This document shows, one piece after another, positions 1 through 6,622 of a DNA stretch of 7,515 nucleotides. Within the stretch, counting starts at the first letter, position 1, and every line of letters starts with the position of its first letter. The translations under genes were made by a program, and so were the position numbers. The notes beneath the pieces were generated by a model that made no database searches, was not told where the DNA came from, and was given only the letters and a program-made list of their open reading frames with translations. Source of the DNA: Planctomycetaceae bacterium. GTDB taxonomy: Bacteria > Planctomycetota > Planctomycetia > Pirellulales > Pirellulaceae. Location of the stretch: contig JAHEAM010000163.1 of NCBI GenBank assembly GCA_024642765.1, positions 410 to 7,924 of the forward strand. The letters run 5' to 3'.

Positions 1-1101
1 AAACGCCTGCACCGTAACCTTGGCTTGCGTCTTTGTCTCAGCACTGACCTTGACGCTTTCTTTGGCTTCGATCGCTTGATGTATCCCTCGACTCCATCGA
101 CGCCCCTGAGAAATGCGGCCTGTCGATTCATCGACGATCATGATTTCACCATCTCGAACAACATAATCCCGATTGAGAAGATAATCGCGTGCCACTTGTA
201 TGGCTCGCTCAATAGAATCGTAAAGCTCAAGCAGGCCAACACCTCGCAATTCCGGCGGTTTCTCAAGTGCACGAACCTGTTGCGTTCCCAAAATCGAAAG
301 CTCTACGCGACGTTTTTCCTTGTCATAAAAATAATGCTCATCTTCGATGAACTTGGGGGCCGACAGAGCACACCACTGAAACAAGTTATTTTGTCGAGCA
401 TGAGCTTCTTCATCTGCTTGACCGCTTAAGATTAGTGGCGTACGAGCATCATCGATGAGAATACTGTCCGCTTCGTCCACGAGAATAAAATATGGCTCGC
501 GCTGAACCGCCGCCATCTCGTCACTTGAATTTGCGCTCGAACCACCCATCCAAAATTGGTCTTGTTGTATTTGGCGTTTGTAAAGGTAATCACGCAGGAA
601 ATCAAATCCGAACTCTTTCATGGTGCCATAGGTCACATCAGCCGCATAGGCCTTGCGGCGCTGAGCACGACTCATGTCCGTTTGCACGACACCCACGCTC
701 AACCCCAACAACCGATAGATCGGCCCGTTCAATTCAGCATCGCGATGGGCGAGATAATCGTTTGCCGTCGCCAAAAGTGCACCGCGCCGGTACATGGCAT
801 GGGCAACCAATGGAATAACGGCGGTCAGTGTTTTCCCTTCACCCGTCCGCATTTCAACAATATGCCCAGTCGCCAATTGGGCACCGCCAATCAACTGGAC
901 GTGATAATGTGGCATTCCGAGCGTTCGCGCCGATGCCGTTTGAACCAAAGCCGAGATTGCGGGAATGTGGGTAACAAGACTCCCCGACTCTCTTAAATCG
1001 CCGCCGATCTCCAAGCACATTTCCCGCAGTTTCTCGTCACCAAGATCGCGATATCGGTCAGCGAATTTGGCGACACTCGAAATGAAGTTACTGGTAATCA
1101 T
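1..1101 (-). CDS. secA: SecA-type preprotein translocase ATPase, N-terminal part (cut by window edge)
   Basis: This is the N-terminal 367 codons of a SecA-family ATPase, the motor that pushes unfolded preproteins through SecYEG at the inner membrane. Visible motifs are HVQLIGG, Walker A MRTGEGKT (about residues 84-91), TANDYLAHRDAE, the segment VTYGTMKEFGFDFLRDYL, Walker B LVDEADSILIDDARTPLI (D209, E210) and IVDESTGR followed by QGRRWS (about 323-337). The frame is open from the window edge to ATG at 1101; an in-frame stop lies at 1146-1144, and TTG codons at 1131 and 1128 are alternative starts. The Shine-Dalgarno signal is poor. It differs from housekeeping SecA in having DEAD for DEVD, LRDYL for LRDNM, an insertion before Walker B and a short preprotein-crosslinking region. 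It may therefore be a planctomycete SecA paralogue (SecA2-like). The two helicase-like C-terminal domains are outside the window. Family membership is very secure; paralogue status is inference. Confidence 0.95.
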   Translation of the reverse strand, partial: MITSNFISSVAKFADRYRDLGDEKLREMCLEIGGDLRESGSLVTHIPAISALVQTASARTLGMPHYHVQLIGGAQLATGHIVEMRTGEGKTLTAVIPLVAHAMYRRGALLATANDYLAHRDAELNGPIYRLLGLSVGVVQTDMSRAQRRKAYAADVTYGTMKEFGFDFLRDYLYKRQIQQDQFWMGGSSANSSDEMAAVQREPYFILVDEADSILIDDARTPLILSGQADEEAHARQNNLFQWCALSAPKFIEDEHYFYDKEKRRVELSILGTQQVRALEKPPELRGVGLLELYDSIERAIQVARDYLLNRDYVVRDGEIMIVDESTGRISQGRRWSRGIHQAIEAKESVKVSAETKTQAKVTVQAF

Positions 1102-1144
1102 CCAAGACTCTAAAAAACGGCCGTACAACAATCGGGGCAGACAC

Positions 1145-1450
1145 TACTTTACCCTACACATCTCACAATCCGACCAAACATCCTGAGAAACAATGGAGGA
1201 GTTTTCGCGATCTTGGCAATCTACTCGCATCAGGAAAGAAATAGCGGCAAAAATCGAGCCGTTTACATAGCGTGACTCGAATAAAAATGTTGCGGACGCT
1301 GATTGGTCATTTCCGGAAAAATATACATTTCTTGCCCAAACCCTGTAAGGCCCGCCGTTTTTGGGAGTGTTTTTCTGCCTTGTGCCACTAACTGAATTCT
1401 CCTAGGATTCGCAGCCTTTTTAGTTTCTGAACCCCGTCTTAGAGAAACGC
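1145..1450. other. Divergent intergenic region, about 300 bases, no gene seen
   Basis: This stretch separates the minus-strand secA-like gene from the plus-strand gene at 1451, so promoters for both directions should lie here. I found no convincing coding frame, RNA gene or large repeat. The best plus-strand promoter-like arrangement is TTGTGC, 17 bases, then TAGGAT (about 1380-1408), which matches the sigma-70 consensus only in part (3/6 and 4/6). On the minus strand a TTGCCA hexamer (read from about 1212-1217) lacks a good -10 partner. No promoter is therefore called. Confidence 0.6.
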
Positions 1451-1975
1451 ATGATCGAGTTTGACTTCAAACGTCCGACGCGAAAGTGCAGCGTGACCGA
1501 ACAAGACATTGGGCCAGGCCAACGGTTCGTAAGTGCCCTCGTCGAACAGGCCAACGGCAGTTTGGCGCGGCTGGATTTTTCTGAAGCGAATTGGACAAGC
1601 CCACCAGACGACTGCATTGGTTGGTGGACAAGTCAGGTCCCATTTGCCGACAAAGGACGCGTGTACTGGGCGCCCAACGATGTTTTACTGGCGTTCTTTG
1701 AACATGCTCTCTCACAACCCGACCAACAACCAATGGCGTTTGTAATGGCTCTAGTGCTCGTGAGAAAACGCATTGTGCAATGGAGAGAAACAACGGTACG
1801 TGGCCAAAAGAAGTACATGATGCTCCATGACGCAAAAAACAAAAATGATTACGAAGTTCTCGAGTGCGAGCTTCAAGTCGAAGAAGTCGCAGAACTACAA
1901 ACGGACCTAGCTGAAAAATTGTTTACCGACCAAGTAGAACACGGAGAGACGCATGTTTCACCCGCAAACGACTAA
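1451..1975 (+). CDS. Conserved-looking protein of unknown function (174 aa)
   Basis: I cannot assign a function. The protein has no signal peptide or membrane segment and is probably cytoplasmic. It opens with a compact motif (RPTRKCSVTEQDIGPGQRF, about residues 9-27), then a Trp/Pro-rich stretch (SPPDDCIGWW, about 50-59) and WAPNDVLLAFFEHAL (about 73-87). Next is a hydrophobic helix ending in basic residues (MALVLVRKRIVQW) and a charged C-terminus. From memory, this pattern resembles a short hypothetical family common in Planctomycetota; no search was possible. The cysteines are isolated, so a zinc site is not supported. The ATG is preceded by AGAGAAACGC, a weak ribosome site. Its 3' end overlaps the next gene by 23 bases, so the two are almost certainly one transcript and may be translationally coupled. 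Confidence 0.85.
   Translation: MIEFDFKRPTRKCSVTEQDIGPGQRFVSALVEQANGSLARLDFSEANWTSPPDDCIGWWTSQVPFADKGRVYWAPNDVLLAFFEHALSQPDQQPMAFVMALVLVRKRIVQWRETTVRGQKKYMMLHDAKNKNDYEVLECELQVEEVAELQTDLAEKLFTDQVEHGETHVSPAND
1943..1946 (+). promoter_or_regulatory. Ribosome binding site for the lipoprotein gene at 1953
   Basis: GGAG lies six bases upstream of the ATG at 1953, inside the 3' end of the preceding gene. It supports this start even though it produces a 23-base overlap. No later Met, Val or Leu start codon would keep the signal peptide intact. Confidence 0.6.
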
Positions 1976-2894
1976 TCGCCGTGGTTCTTCGGTTCGATAC
2001 TCATTACTTATCATCGCCCTGTTGCTCCCATGGCAAACAGGCTGCCACTTGATGAATCGTTTTCGAGCGGAGTCATCAAGCAGTCCGTTAGTCCTGGAAC
2101 CCACTTCGTCGCTAACGCAAATCGTGACCACCATCAATGAACACAGTCGCCGCGTCAAGCAAATCAAGTCCGACGTACGTGTCTCAATGAGTGGGGTGCC
2201 CGCCATGTTGCGTGGCGACCTTGTGGTCGAACGCCCTGATCGACTGCGAATGACCGCTGGCCTAATGGGCATGAATGGTTTTGATCTTGGCAGCAACGAA
2301 GACGTTTTTTGGATTTGGAAACAGGCGTCAACACCCGGCGATCCACCCGCACTGTATTTCGCACGGCATGCCGAATACAGAAACAGTGCCATCCAACAGC
2401 AGTTGCAACTGCAACCTCAGTGGTTGATTGACGGGTTAGGTCTAATTGAATTCGTGCCAACGGATAAACATACCGGTCCAACGCAGCGTGCAGATGGACG
2501 CTTGCAAATCACGTCTTATCTCAACAACGGTCAGGCAACAACTATTCGACTTACAGTCGTCGACCCCAAGAGCGGCTTGGTTGTTCAACAGGCATTTTAC
2601 GACGACCAAGGTCGCCCGTTGGCATATATCGACTCCGGCGAACACAAGTATATTGCCGAACACAATGTCAGCTTGCCTAAGAAAATCGTCATTCATGTGA
2701 CCACTCCTAACGCTTCTGAATCAACGCTTTCCGTTATCCTGGGAAACTACACGATCAACGCACTTTATGGCGATCCGGAAAAGCTCTGGACGATGCCGAA
2801 TCCACCTGATGTTCGTACGATCGACCTTTCTCGCCTTGGACCAGATAGCGCCATTGAAATAGAATCCGCACCCAACTTCAACTCCAACTATTGA
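1953..2894 (+). CDS. Probable lipoprotein, LolA/LolB-like fold suspected (313 aa)
   Basis: The N-terminus has basic residues (RRGSSVR), a hydrophobic stretch (YSLLIIALLLPW) and a lipobox-like QTGC with the candidate lipidated cysteine at residue 31. This suggests export by Sec and anchoring to a membrane. The -3 residue is Q rather than the usual Leu, a mild deviation. The mature part begins with a helix (VTTINEHSRRVKQIKSDVRVSMSG). Alternating beta strands follow, such as LRGDLVVERPDRLRM, then GFDLGSNEDVFWIW, and a late YIDSGEHKYIAEHNVSLPKKIVIH. This order, 'helix, then a sheet asking how a polymer or lipid is bound', resembles LolA/LolB and DUF4292-type lipoproteins, which carry lipids or lipoproteins in the envelope. 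That is a fold-level guess, not an identification. It is translationally linked to the preceding gene. No enzyme motif is seen. Confidence 0.85.
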   Translation: MFHPQTTNRRGSSVRYSLLIIALLLPWQTGCHLMNRFRAESSSSPLVLEPTSSLTQIVTTINEHSRRVKQIKSDVRVSMSGVPAMLRGDLVVERPDRLRMTAGLMGMNGFDLGSNEDVFWIWKQASTPGDPPALYFARHAEYRNSAIQQQLQLQPQWLIDGLGLIEFVPTDKHTGPTQRADGRLQITSYLNNGQATTIRLTVVDPKSGLVVQQAFYDDQGRPLAYIDSGEHKYIAEHNVSLPKKIVIHVTTPNASESTLSVILGNYTINALYGDPEKLWTMPNPPDVRTIDLSRLGPDSAIEIESAPNFNSNY

Positions 2895-2906
2895 AACGAC
2901 GTTCGT

Positions 2907-2952
2907 CTTCCAACCGCTAGGCGGAATTTGCTTGGTTGAAGCAGTCTTTTTT
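2907..2952 (+). terminator. Candidate rho-independent terminator
   Basis: CTTC(C)AACC at 2907-2915 can pair with GGTTGAAG at 2934-2941, leaving one bulged C and an 18-base loop that holds a second small hairpin (CCGC/GCGG). Six T follow at 2947-2952. The stem is modest and lies five bases from the T run, so efficiency is uncertain. Its position 12 bases after a stop codon fits a gene-pair end. Confidence 0.45.
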
Positions 2953-3107
2953 GCCAAAAACGTATGTCTACCAGTTGCGAAGCCTTTCGCGTCAATCAAG
3001 TTAGTGCCATAGTGTTGCGTGACTATTGGGCCGCGCATCAATCGCTTGGGCAAATTGAGAATCAGGGCCTGACTTATCCAACGTCTTTGTTGAACACAAA
3101 AAATCAA

Positions 3108-3112
3108 AAGGA
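3108..3112 (+). promoter_or_regulatory. Ribosome binding site for the TIGR03067 gene
   Basis: AAGGA sits nine bases before the ATG at 3122. It supports that start, which is also the one giving a complete signal peptide. Confidence 0.55.
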
Positions 3113-3121
3113 TCAGAAAAA

Positions 3122-3652
3122 ATGTTTTTTCGATTTACAAACCGCGCACTCCTCGCTTCCATTTTAACAGCCGGCGTTATCGCATTCTTTGGCCATGCAC
3201 CAGTTTGTGCTCAAGACGCGCCTGCTGCAGAGAAAAAGGAACAGGAACCCAAAACAAAAATCGATGCCGAAGCGCTCAAGACATTAATTGGAACGTGGAA
3301 GGCAGTTAGGTTGGTTGGAAACGGTCAGGAAGCACCAGAACAAATTGTCGAATCGATGTCCATGACCTTCTCGAAAGATGGCTTGATCGTGACTGGAAAC
3401 ACCGGGCCCGATGATGAAGCGGAATGTGAATTTCGTCTGAACGGTTCGACCGACCCTAAACAGTTCGATTTTATGCCCCAGGGAGCGCCTGATTTCTTGT
3501 TGGGGATTTATAAAATCGAGGACGGCAAACTAATCATGGCCCTCGTGCGACCAGGCCAAGGCGATCGGCCGACCGAGTTCACTTCGGAGGAAGGCAGCGA
3601 GCAATTGTTGGGAGAATTCAAAAAGGTTGAAGAGGAAAAAGGCGACAAATAA
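3122..3652 (+). CDS. Secreted TIGR03067-domain protein (176 aa)
   Basis: The first 30 residues form a Sec signal peptide: FRFTNR, then LLASILTAGVIAFFG, with likely cleavage after VCA. A short Glu/Lys/Pro linker follows. Residues about 54-169 match the pattern of TIGR03067, an uncharacterised beta-rich domain expanded in Planctomycetota. The key points are LIGTWKAV at the start, MTFSKDGLIVTG, a FDFMPQG strand, LLGIYKIEDGKLIMAL and the hallmark GDRPTEFTSEEGS near the end. The function of the family is unknown; a small lipocalin-like barrel is plausible. The length is normal for a single-domain member. It is flanked by a candidate terminator upstream and a strong one downstream, so it is probably a single-gene unit with its promoter somewhere in 2953-3107. 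No catalytic residues are recognisable. Confidence 0.92.
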   Translation: MFFRFTNRALLASILTAGVIAFFGHAPVCAQDAPAAEKKEQEPKTKIDAEALKTLIGTWKAVRLVGNGQEAPEQIVESMSMTFSKDGLIVTGNTGPDDEAECEFRLNGSTDPKQFDFMPQGAPDFLLGIYKIEDGKLIMALVRPGQGDRPTEFTSEEGSEQLLGEFKKVEEEKGDK

Positions 3653-3702
3653 GCCTTTTGCAGAACAACAAAAACGACGAGCTTAAACAACTGCAACGTT
3701 CG

Positions 3703-3740
3703 AAGCTGCCTCTTCAATAATTTGGGGGCAGCTTTTTTTT
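3703..3740 (+). terminator. Rho-independent terminator
   Basis: AAGCTGCC (3703-3710) pairs perfectly with GGCAGCTT (3727-3734). The stem extends by U-G, C-G and U-G pairs to 3713/3724 and leaves a 10-base loop. Eight T follow (3733-3740). This is a textbook intrinsic terminator 50 bases after the stop of the TIGR03067 gene. It separates that gene from the NHL/PhnD/PQQ group. Confidence 0.92.
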
Positions 3741-3851
3741 CTGGTTTTCGTTCCCGCCTAGCATTCAATAAACGCCGTTTATCTTCCGTAAGAATTGGAT
3801 GGCAAATTTTACTTTTCTCAAAAATATAGTGCTTTTGCAGATTAATTGCTT

Positions 3852-3870
3852 AATACGGCAGAGGCGTATT
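3852..3870. promoter_or_regulatory. Inverted repeat AATACG-N7-CGTATT upstream of the NHL gene (possible operator)
   Basis: A perfect 6-base dyad with a 7-base centre lies 55 bases before the GTG start at 3925. The surrounding 3780-3900 region is AT-rich and contains TATAGT and TAGACT hexamers that could serve as -10 elements, though neither has a good -35. Such a dyad could bind a dimeric regulator or form a small hairpin. A 6-base dyad in AT-rich DNA can easily be chance. Confidence 0.25.
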
Positions 3871-3912
3871 TGTTAGACTAATGAAAAAAATTTCTAAGTT
3901 GCCCTTGAGTAA

Positions 3913-3919
3913 AGAGGTG
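3913..3919 (+). promoter_or_regulatory. Ribosome binding site that decides the GTG start at 3925
   Basis: AGAGGTG ends five bases before GTG at 3925. This strong Shine-Dalgarno match, with an immediately following signal peptide (MKQFLC...), fixes a GTG start. There is no in-frame ATG until residue 20, which would remove the signal peptide. Confidence 0.75.
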
Positions 3920-3924
3920 GAAAC

Positions 3925-5646
3925 GTGAAGCAGTTTTTATGTATCGCATTCGGTTTGTTGTTTGCCTGTTCAGTTTCCGCAATGGACAATGGCTCAAGGG
4001 ACAGTGGCTCGATTTCGTCCCGTGATGGCGATCCAACTCACAAGCAAGTCAAATTATTGCGCCCGATCGGCAACGCGGCAAATGTTCACTTGAATACTTT
4101 TTGTCTTGACCGAAACGGAAATATCGTCGCTGCTGTCGGTTCCACTCCCGAAGACGATGACTCGAAGGTCGCCGGATTCGTGCAAACCTATTCACCTGAC
4201 TGGCAGCTCCTCAGCGAAATCCCATTGGACTTCGCACCAACGGCTGTCAATTTCGACAAATCAGGTTTCCTTTATGTCGCCGGCAATTCTGCCCTTTGTA
4301 AATTCTCCGAGAATGGTGAATTGTTAAAACGCACACTGACGCCAAATTTGATGGACCAAGACAACTTGCGAGAAGTGGCTAAAGAAAAACTGCTGCAAGA
4401 GCGTGCCCAAATGGCCAGCGTTTACGAACGACAATTACGAATCATACAACAAGCCTTGGATGCGAAAGACAACGACAATTCTGCCGCTGAAACCGAAGCC
4501 GCGACGAACCAAAATGAAGAAGAAGGCGACGATGACGCGGAAGACGACGACCAAGACGTCCAACTGCTCACCATTTTCAAAAACTACGAGACATCGCAGC
4601 TTGAATCGATGCTTGACACCTACAGCGAGCAAATCAAAAAGTTCTCCGGCGGAAAAGGAATTGAAGATGTCGAGATCGACCGATCCATTAGCCAAATGGG
4701 TTCAGTGAATTCCATAGCCATCGGAGACTCCAACGTCTTCGTGACCTGCCGTTCCAACGAAGGCTTTGGCTATGACATTTGGAAAGTCACCAAGGATTTT
4801 GAAAACCCTGAAATGGTCAAGGGCAACTTGTCCGGCTGTTGCGGTCAAATGGACATCCAAGCCTGCGATGACAAATTGCTGATTGCTGAAAACACCAAGT
4901 TCCGAGTGGGAATTTACGACAGCAAAGGAAAAATGATTTCGAAATTTGGCCAGCAAGATCGCACTGGAGACGAAGGGTTCGGCAGTTGTTGCAACCCGAT
5001 GAATGTTCGTTGCTGCGAAAACGGCGACATTATCACGGCCGAGTCAAGTATCGGAACCATCAAACGCTTCGACGCCGAAGGCAAACTTTTGGGTACGATC
5101 GGCAAAGCTAAAATTGGTGGTGGCTGCAAAAATGTGGCGCTGGCCCACGACACGAAACTCGATCGGTACTACATGATGTACGAAGACGAAGGGGCCATTT
5201 GCGTGTTAGTCAAGATCTCTGAGATCAAGGGGGAGACGGATAACGAACGCGAGACGCGTGAGGCAACCGAGGGGCTTGGCGTGAAACTAATCGGGAAATG
5301 GAAACTAAAAAACGCCCCTGCCACCAATAAGAAAGTCACAGCCGATGCTGACGAAGAACAGAACATGAGCCTTGTCGATTTCTATGGATTCAAGGCAATC
5401 GACTTCCAAAAAGAAAACGCAGTTACCGCTGTTCCCAACTCGACACAGATAAACATGTTTGAAGAAGTGTCGTGGCACGCTGTTCGCCAAGACAAACAAC
5501 AACTCTCGATTTCGATCTTTAAGGAACAAGTCGAGTCGCTCAAAATCGTCGCAGAATTTACCAACGACAAAGAGATTAAGTTTGGCATCAATTTGGACGG
5601 CGGGATGGATGTCCAATGGATCGGGACGTTTGTCCGAGATGAATAA
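3925..5646 (+). CDS. Secreted NHL/beta-propeller protein with vicinal cysteine pairs and acidic coiled-coil insertion (573 aa)
   Basis: A signal peptide (residues 1-19, ending SVSA) sends the protein to the envelope; LFAC at 12-15 is a poor lipobox, so lipidation is less likely. Residues about 42-140 hold propeller-like strands (LNTFCLDRNGNIVAAVG, FDKSGFLYVAGN). These are interrupted by a helical insertion (about 140-245) with a very acidic patch at 197-212. Propeller strands resume at about 255-430, with KFRVGIYDSKGKMISKFG and IKRFDAEGKLLGTIG as clear NHL repeats. Cysteine pairs stand at 305-306 (SGCCGQMD), 355-356 and 363-364 (GSCCNPMNVRCC), with C314 and C401 nearby. They could bind metal or form disulfides. 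A separate beta-rich domain starts near residue 453 (VKLIGKWKL). NHL propellers usually bind ligands or proteins; the partner here is unknown. The next gene begins 55 bases later with no terminator between, so they are likely co-transcribed. Confidence 0.9.
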   Translation: MKQFLCIAFGLLFACSVSAMDNGSRDSGSISSRDGDPTHKQVKLLRPIGNAANVHLNTFCLDRNGNIVAAVGSTPEDDDSKVAGFVQTYSPDWQLLSEIPLDFAPTAVNFDKSGFLYVAGNSALCKFSENGELLKRTLTPNLMDQDNLREVAKEKLLQERAQMASVYERQLRIIQQALDAKDNDNSAAETEAATNQNEEEGDDDAEDDDQDVQLLTIFKNYETSQLESMLDTYSEQIKKFSGGKGIEDVEIDRSISQMGSVNSIAIGDSNVFVTCRSNEGFGYDIWKVTKDFENPEMVKGNLSGCCGQMDIQACDDKLLIAENTKFRVGIYDSKGKMISKFGQQDRTGDEGFGSCCNPMNVRCCENGDIITAESSIGTIKRFDAEGKLLGTIGKAKIGGGCKNVALAHDTKLDRYYMMYEDEGAICVLVKISEIKGETDNERETREATEGLGVKLIGKWKLKNAPATNKKVTADADEEQNMSLVDFYGFKAIDFQKENAVTAVPNSTQINMFEEVSWHAVRQDKQQLSISIFKEQVESLKIVAEFTNDKEIKFGINLDGGMDVQWIGTFVRDE

Positions 5647-5691
5647 CAGCGCCACATCTTTTCGATATTCTAACATTTGGATCCGAGCATT

Positions 5692-5699
5692 AGGTAGGA
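5692..5699 (+). promoter_or_regulatory. Ribosome binding site for the PhnD-like gene, deciding the start at 5702
   Basis: AGGTAGGA lies just before ATG at 5702, the AGGA being two bases away and the first AGG seven. The frame is open back to 5459, but an upstream start would overlap the NHL gene by nearly 190 bases and bury the signal peptide. 5702 is therefore the real start. Confidence 0.7.
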
Positions 5700-5701
5700 A
5701 C

Positions 5702-6622
5702 ATGATTCGCTTCAGGTTATTGGGTTGCTTACTTTGCACTCTGACTTTTGTTTGGAATACGGCGATTGCCCAAGTCACACAAGACAATCAAGAAGCCGGC
5801 AACGCTTTGGTCTTGGTGGTCATGGACCCTTTAGCAGCACCATTAGCTTGCGATTGCGTGAAGGGCTATGCCCAGCGAAAATACGAACTGTTGGCGAAGC
5901 ACCTGGAGAAAAAACTCGGTTCGCCCATCAACGTGTTTTGGGCCGAGTCACTCAAGACGGCCTTGAAAGATTCAGAGGGCCGAGTCGATATTATTGTCGG
6001 AAAACACTCCGTTGTTTTGGCCGATGCTGCAGCTGCTAAAATTGAGGTACAAGCTCTCGCGCAATTGTCGGGCAAAAACGGCGATTTGACCCAACACGGC
6101 TTAATCGTTGTCCGAAAAGGCGATGCGGCGAAGACACTCAGCGACCTGGCTGGGTACGAAATATTGTTTGGGTCTGAAGAGTGTGACGAGAAGTTTGCAG
6201 CACCGCTAAAGTTATTGGCGGATAATTCAGTGGCGATCTCCGACAGTCGCAAATGTTTTGGGGCTTGCAGTACTGCAGCTACAACATTGATTGAAATGGA
6301 ACCTGACTCAAAAGCAGCTGCCGTGATCTCTAGTTACGCCAAACCGCTACTCGAGGGCTGCGGGACGATTCAAAAGGGTGACCTACGGATTGTTGCGGAA
6401 ACCGGCCCCGTAAAATTTGTTTCGGCGTTTGCTGCAACTTCACTTGGCTCGAAACGGTTGGAAGCCATTCGCTTCGCCCTGCTAGACGTGAAGAACGACA
6501 CTGACTTGTTGAAAGGTCTGGAGACAAAAAACGGCTTCGTTGCGATCGCCGCAGACTCATCCGAGACAAACCCGGAAACAACTGCCAGAATTTCGCAGCC
6601 GACCGCAAAAAAAAAGAATTAA
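5702..6622 (+). CDS. Secreted PhnD-like substrate-binding protein (306 aa; possible N-terminal half of a frameshift fusion)
   Basis: Residues 1-23 are a Sec signal peptide with cleavage after AIA. The rest has the PhnD/SsuA/transferrin-type periplasmic binding fold. It shows LVLVVMDPLA (36-45), YELLAKHLEKKLG (61-73), a VDIIVGKHSVV strand and loop (95-105), GLIVVRKGD, LSDLAGYEILFGSEECDEK (146-164), AAVISSYAKPLLEGCGTI (206-223) and KGDLRIVAETGPVKFVSAF. Classical PhnD binds phosphonates for an ABC importer, but no permease or ATPase is seen here, and the ligand is unknown. Cysteines occur as C50-D-C52 (LACDCVKGYAQR), C161, C185/C189 and C220; a redox or metal role is possible. The C-terminal tail (about 284-305) is a Ser/Thr/Pro linker ending in three Lys codons at a nine-A run, then Asn-stop. 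The linker-like tail suggests that another domain should follow (see the PQQ entry). Confidence 0.92.
   Translation: MIRFRLLGCLLCTLTFVWNTAIAQVTQDNQEAGNALVLVVMDPLAAPLACDCVKGYAQRKYELLAKHLEKKLGSPINVFWAESLKTALKDSEGRVDIIVGKHSVVLADAAAAKIEVQALAQLSGKNGDLTQHGLIVVRKGDAAKTLSDLAGYEILFGSEECDEKFAAPLKLLADNSVAISDSRKCFGACSTAATTLIEMEPDSKAAAVISSYAKPLLEGCGTIQKGDLRIVAETGPVKFVSAFAATSLGSKRLEAIRFALLDVKNDTDLLKGLETKNGFVAIAADSSETNPETTARISQPTAKKKN
6607..6616 (+). promoter_or_regulatory. Candidate -1 frameshift / transcriptional slippage site (A9G)
   Basis: Nine A followed by G overlie the last Lys codons of the PhnD-like frame. Read in that frame it is GCA AAA AAA AAG AAT TAA, which includes the heptamer A_AAA_AAG at 6610-6616, the sequence used by E. 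coli dnaX for -1 frameshifting. A9 runs also support RNA-polymerase slippage, as in Thermus dnaX. Slipping by -1 joins Lys305 to Glu-Leu-Ser-Thr-Trp of the PQQ frame and bypasses the stop at 6620. The stop is only one codon after the heptamer and a strong stem-loop begins 11 bases beyond it. No Shine-Dalgarno-like stimulator is obvious upstream. Whether slippage occurs is inference. Confidence 0.55.

Noticed and set aside
25..1186. Several plus-strand open frames (for example 25-429, 556-996, 965-1186)
   Set aside because: They lie opposite the SecA frame, which has unmistakable family motifs. Their translations show no recognisable domain.
1145..1450. Promoter or riboswitch in the divergent region
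   Set aside because: The hexamers match consensus only partly and no structured conserved RNA was recognised.
2721..3107. Minus-strand open frame of 128 codons, and a plus-strand frame at 2964-3167
   Set aside because: The first is antisense to the lipoprotein gene's end and crosses a likely terminator. The second overlaps the signal peptide of the TIGR03067 gene. Neither has a ribosome site or domain.
4403..4956. Shadow frames inside the NHL gene (4403-4708 plus, 4435-4695 and 4702-4956 minus)
   Set aside because: Their lysine/threonine- or valine/phenylalanine-rich translations come from the acidic repeat region read in other frames.
5459..5701. Upstream extension of the PhnD-like frame to ATG at 5459
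   Set aside because: It overlaps the end of the NHL gene, has low-complexity Ser/Arg/Asn content, and would hide the signal peptide. The start at 5702 has a ribosome site.
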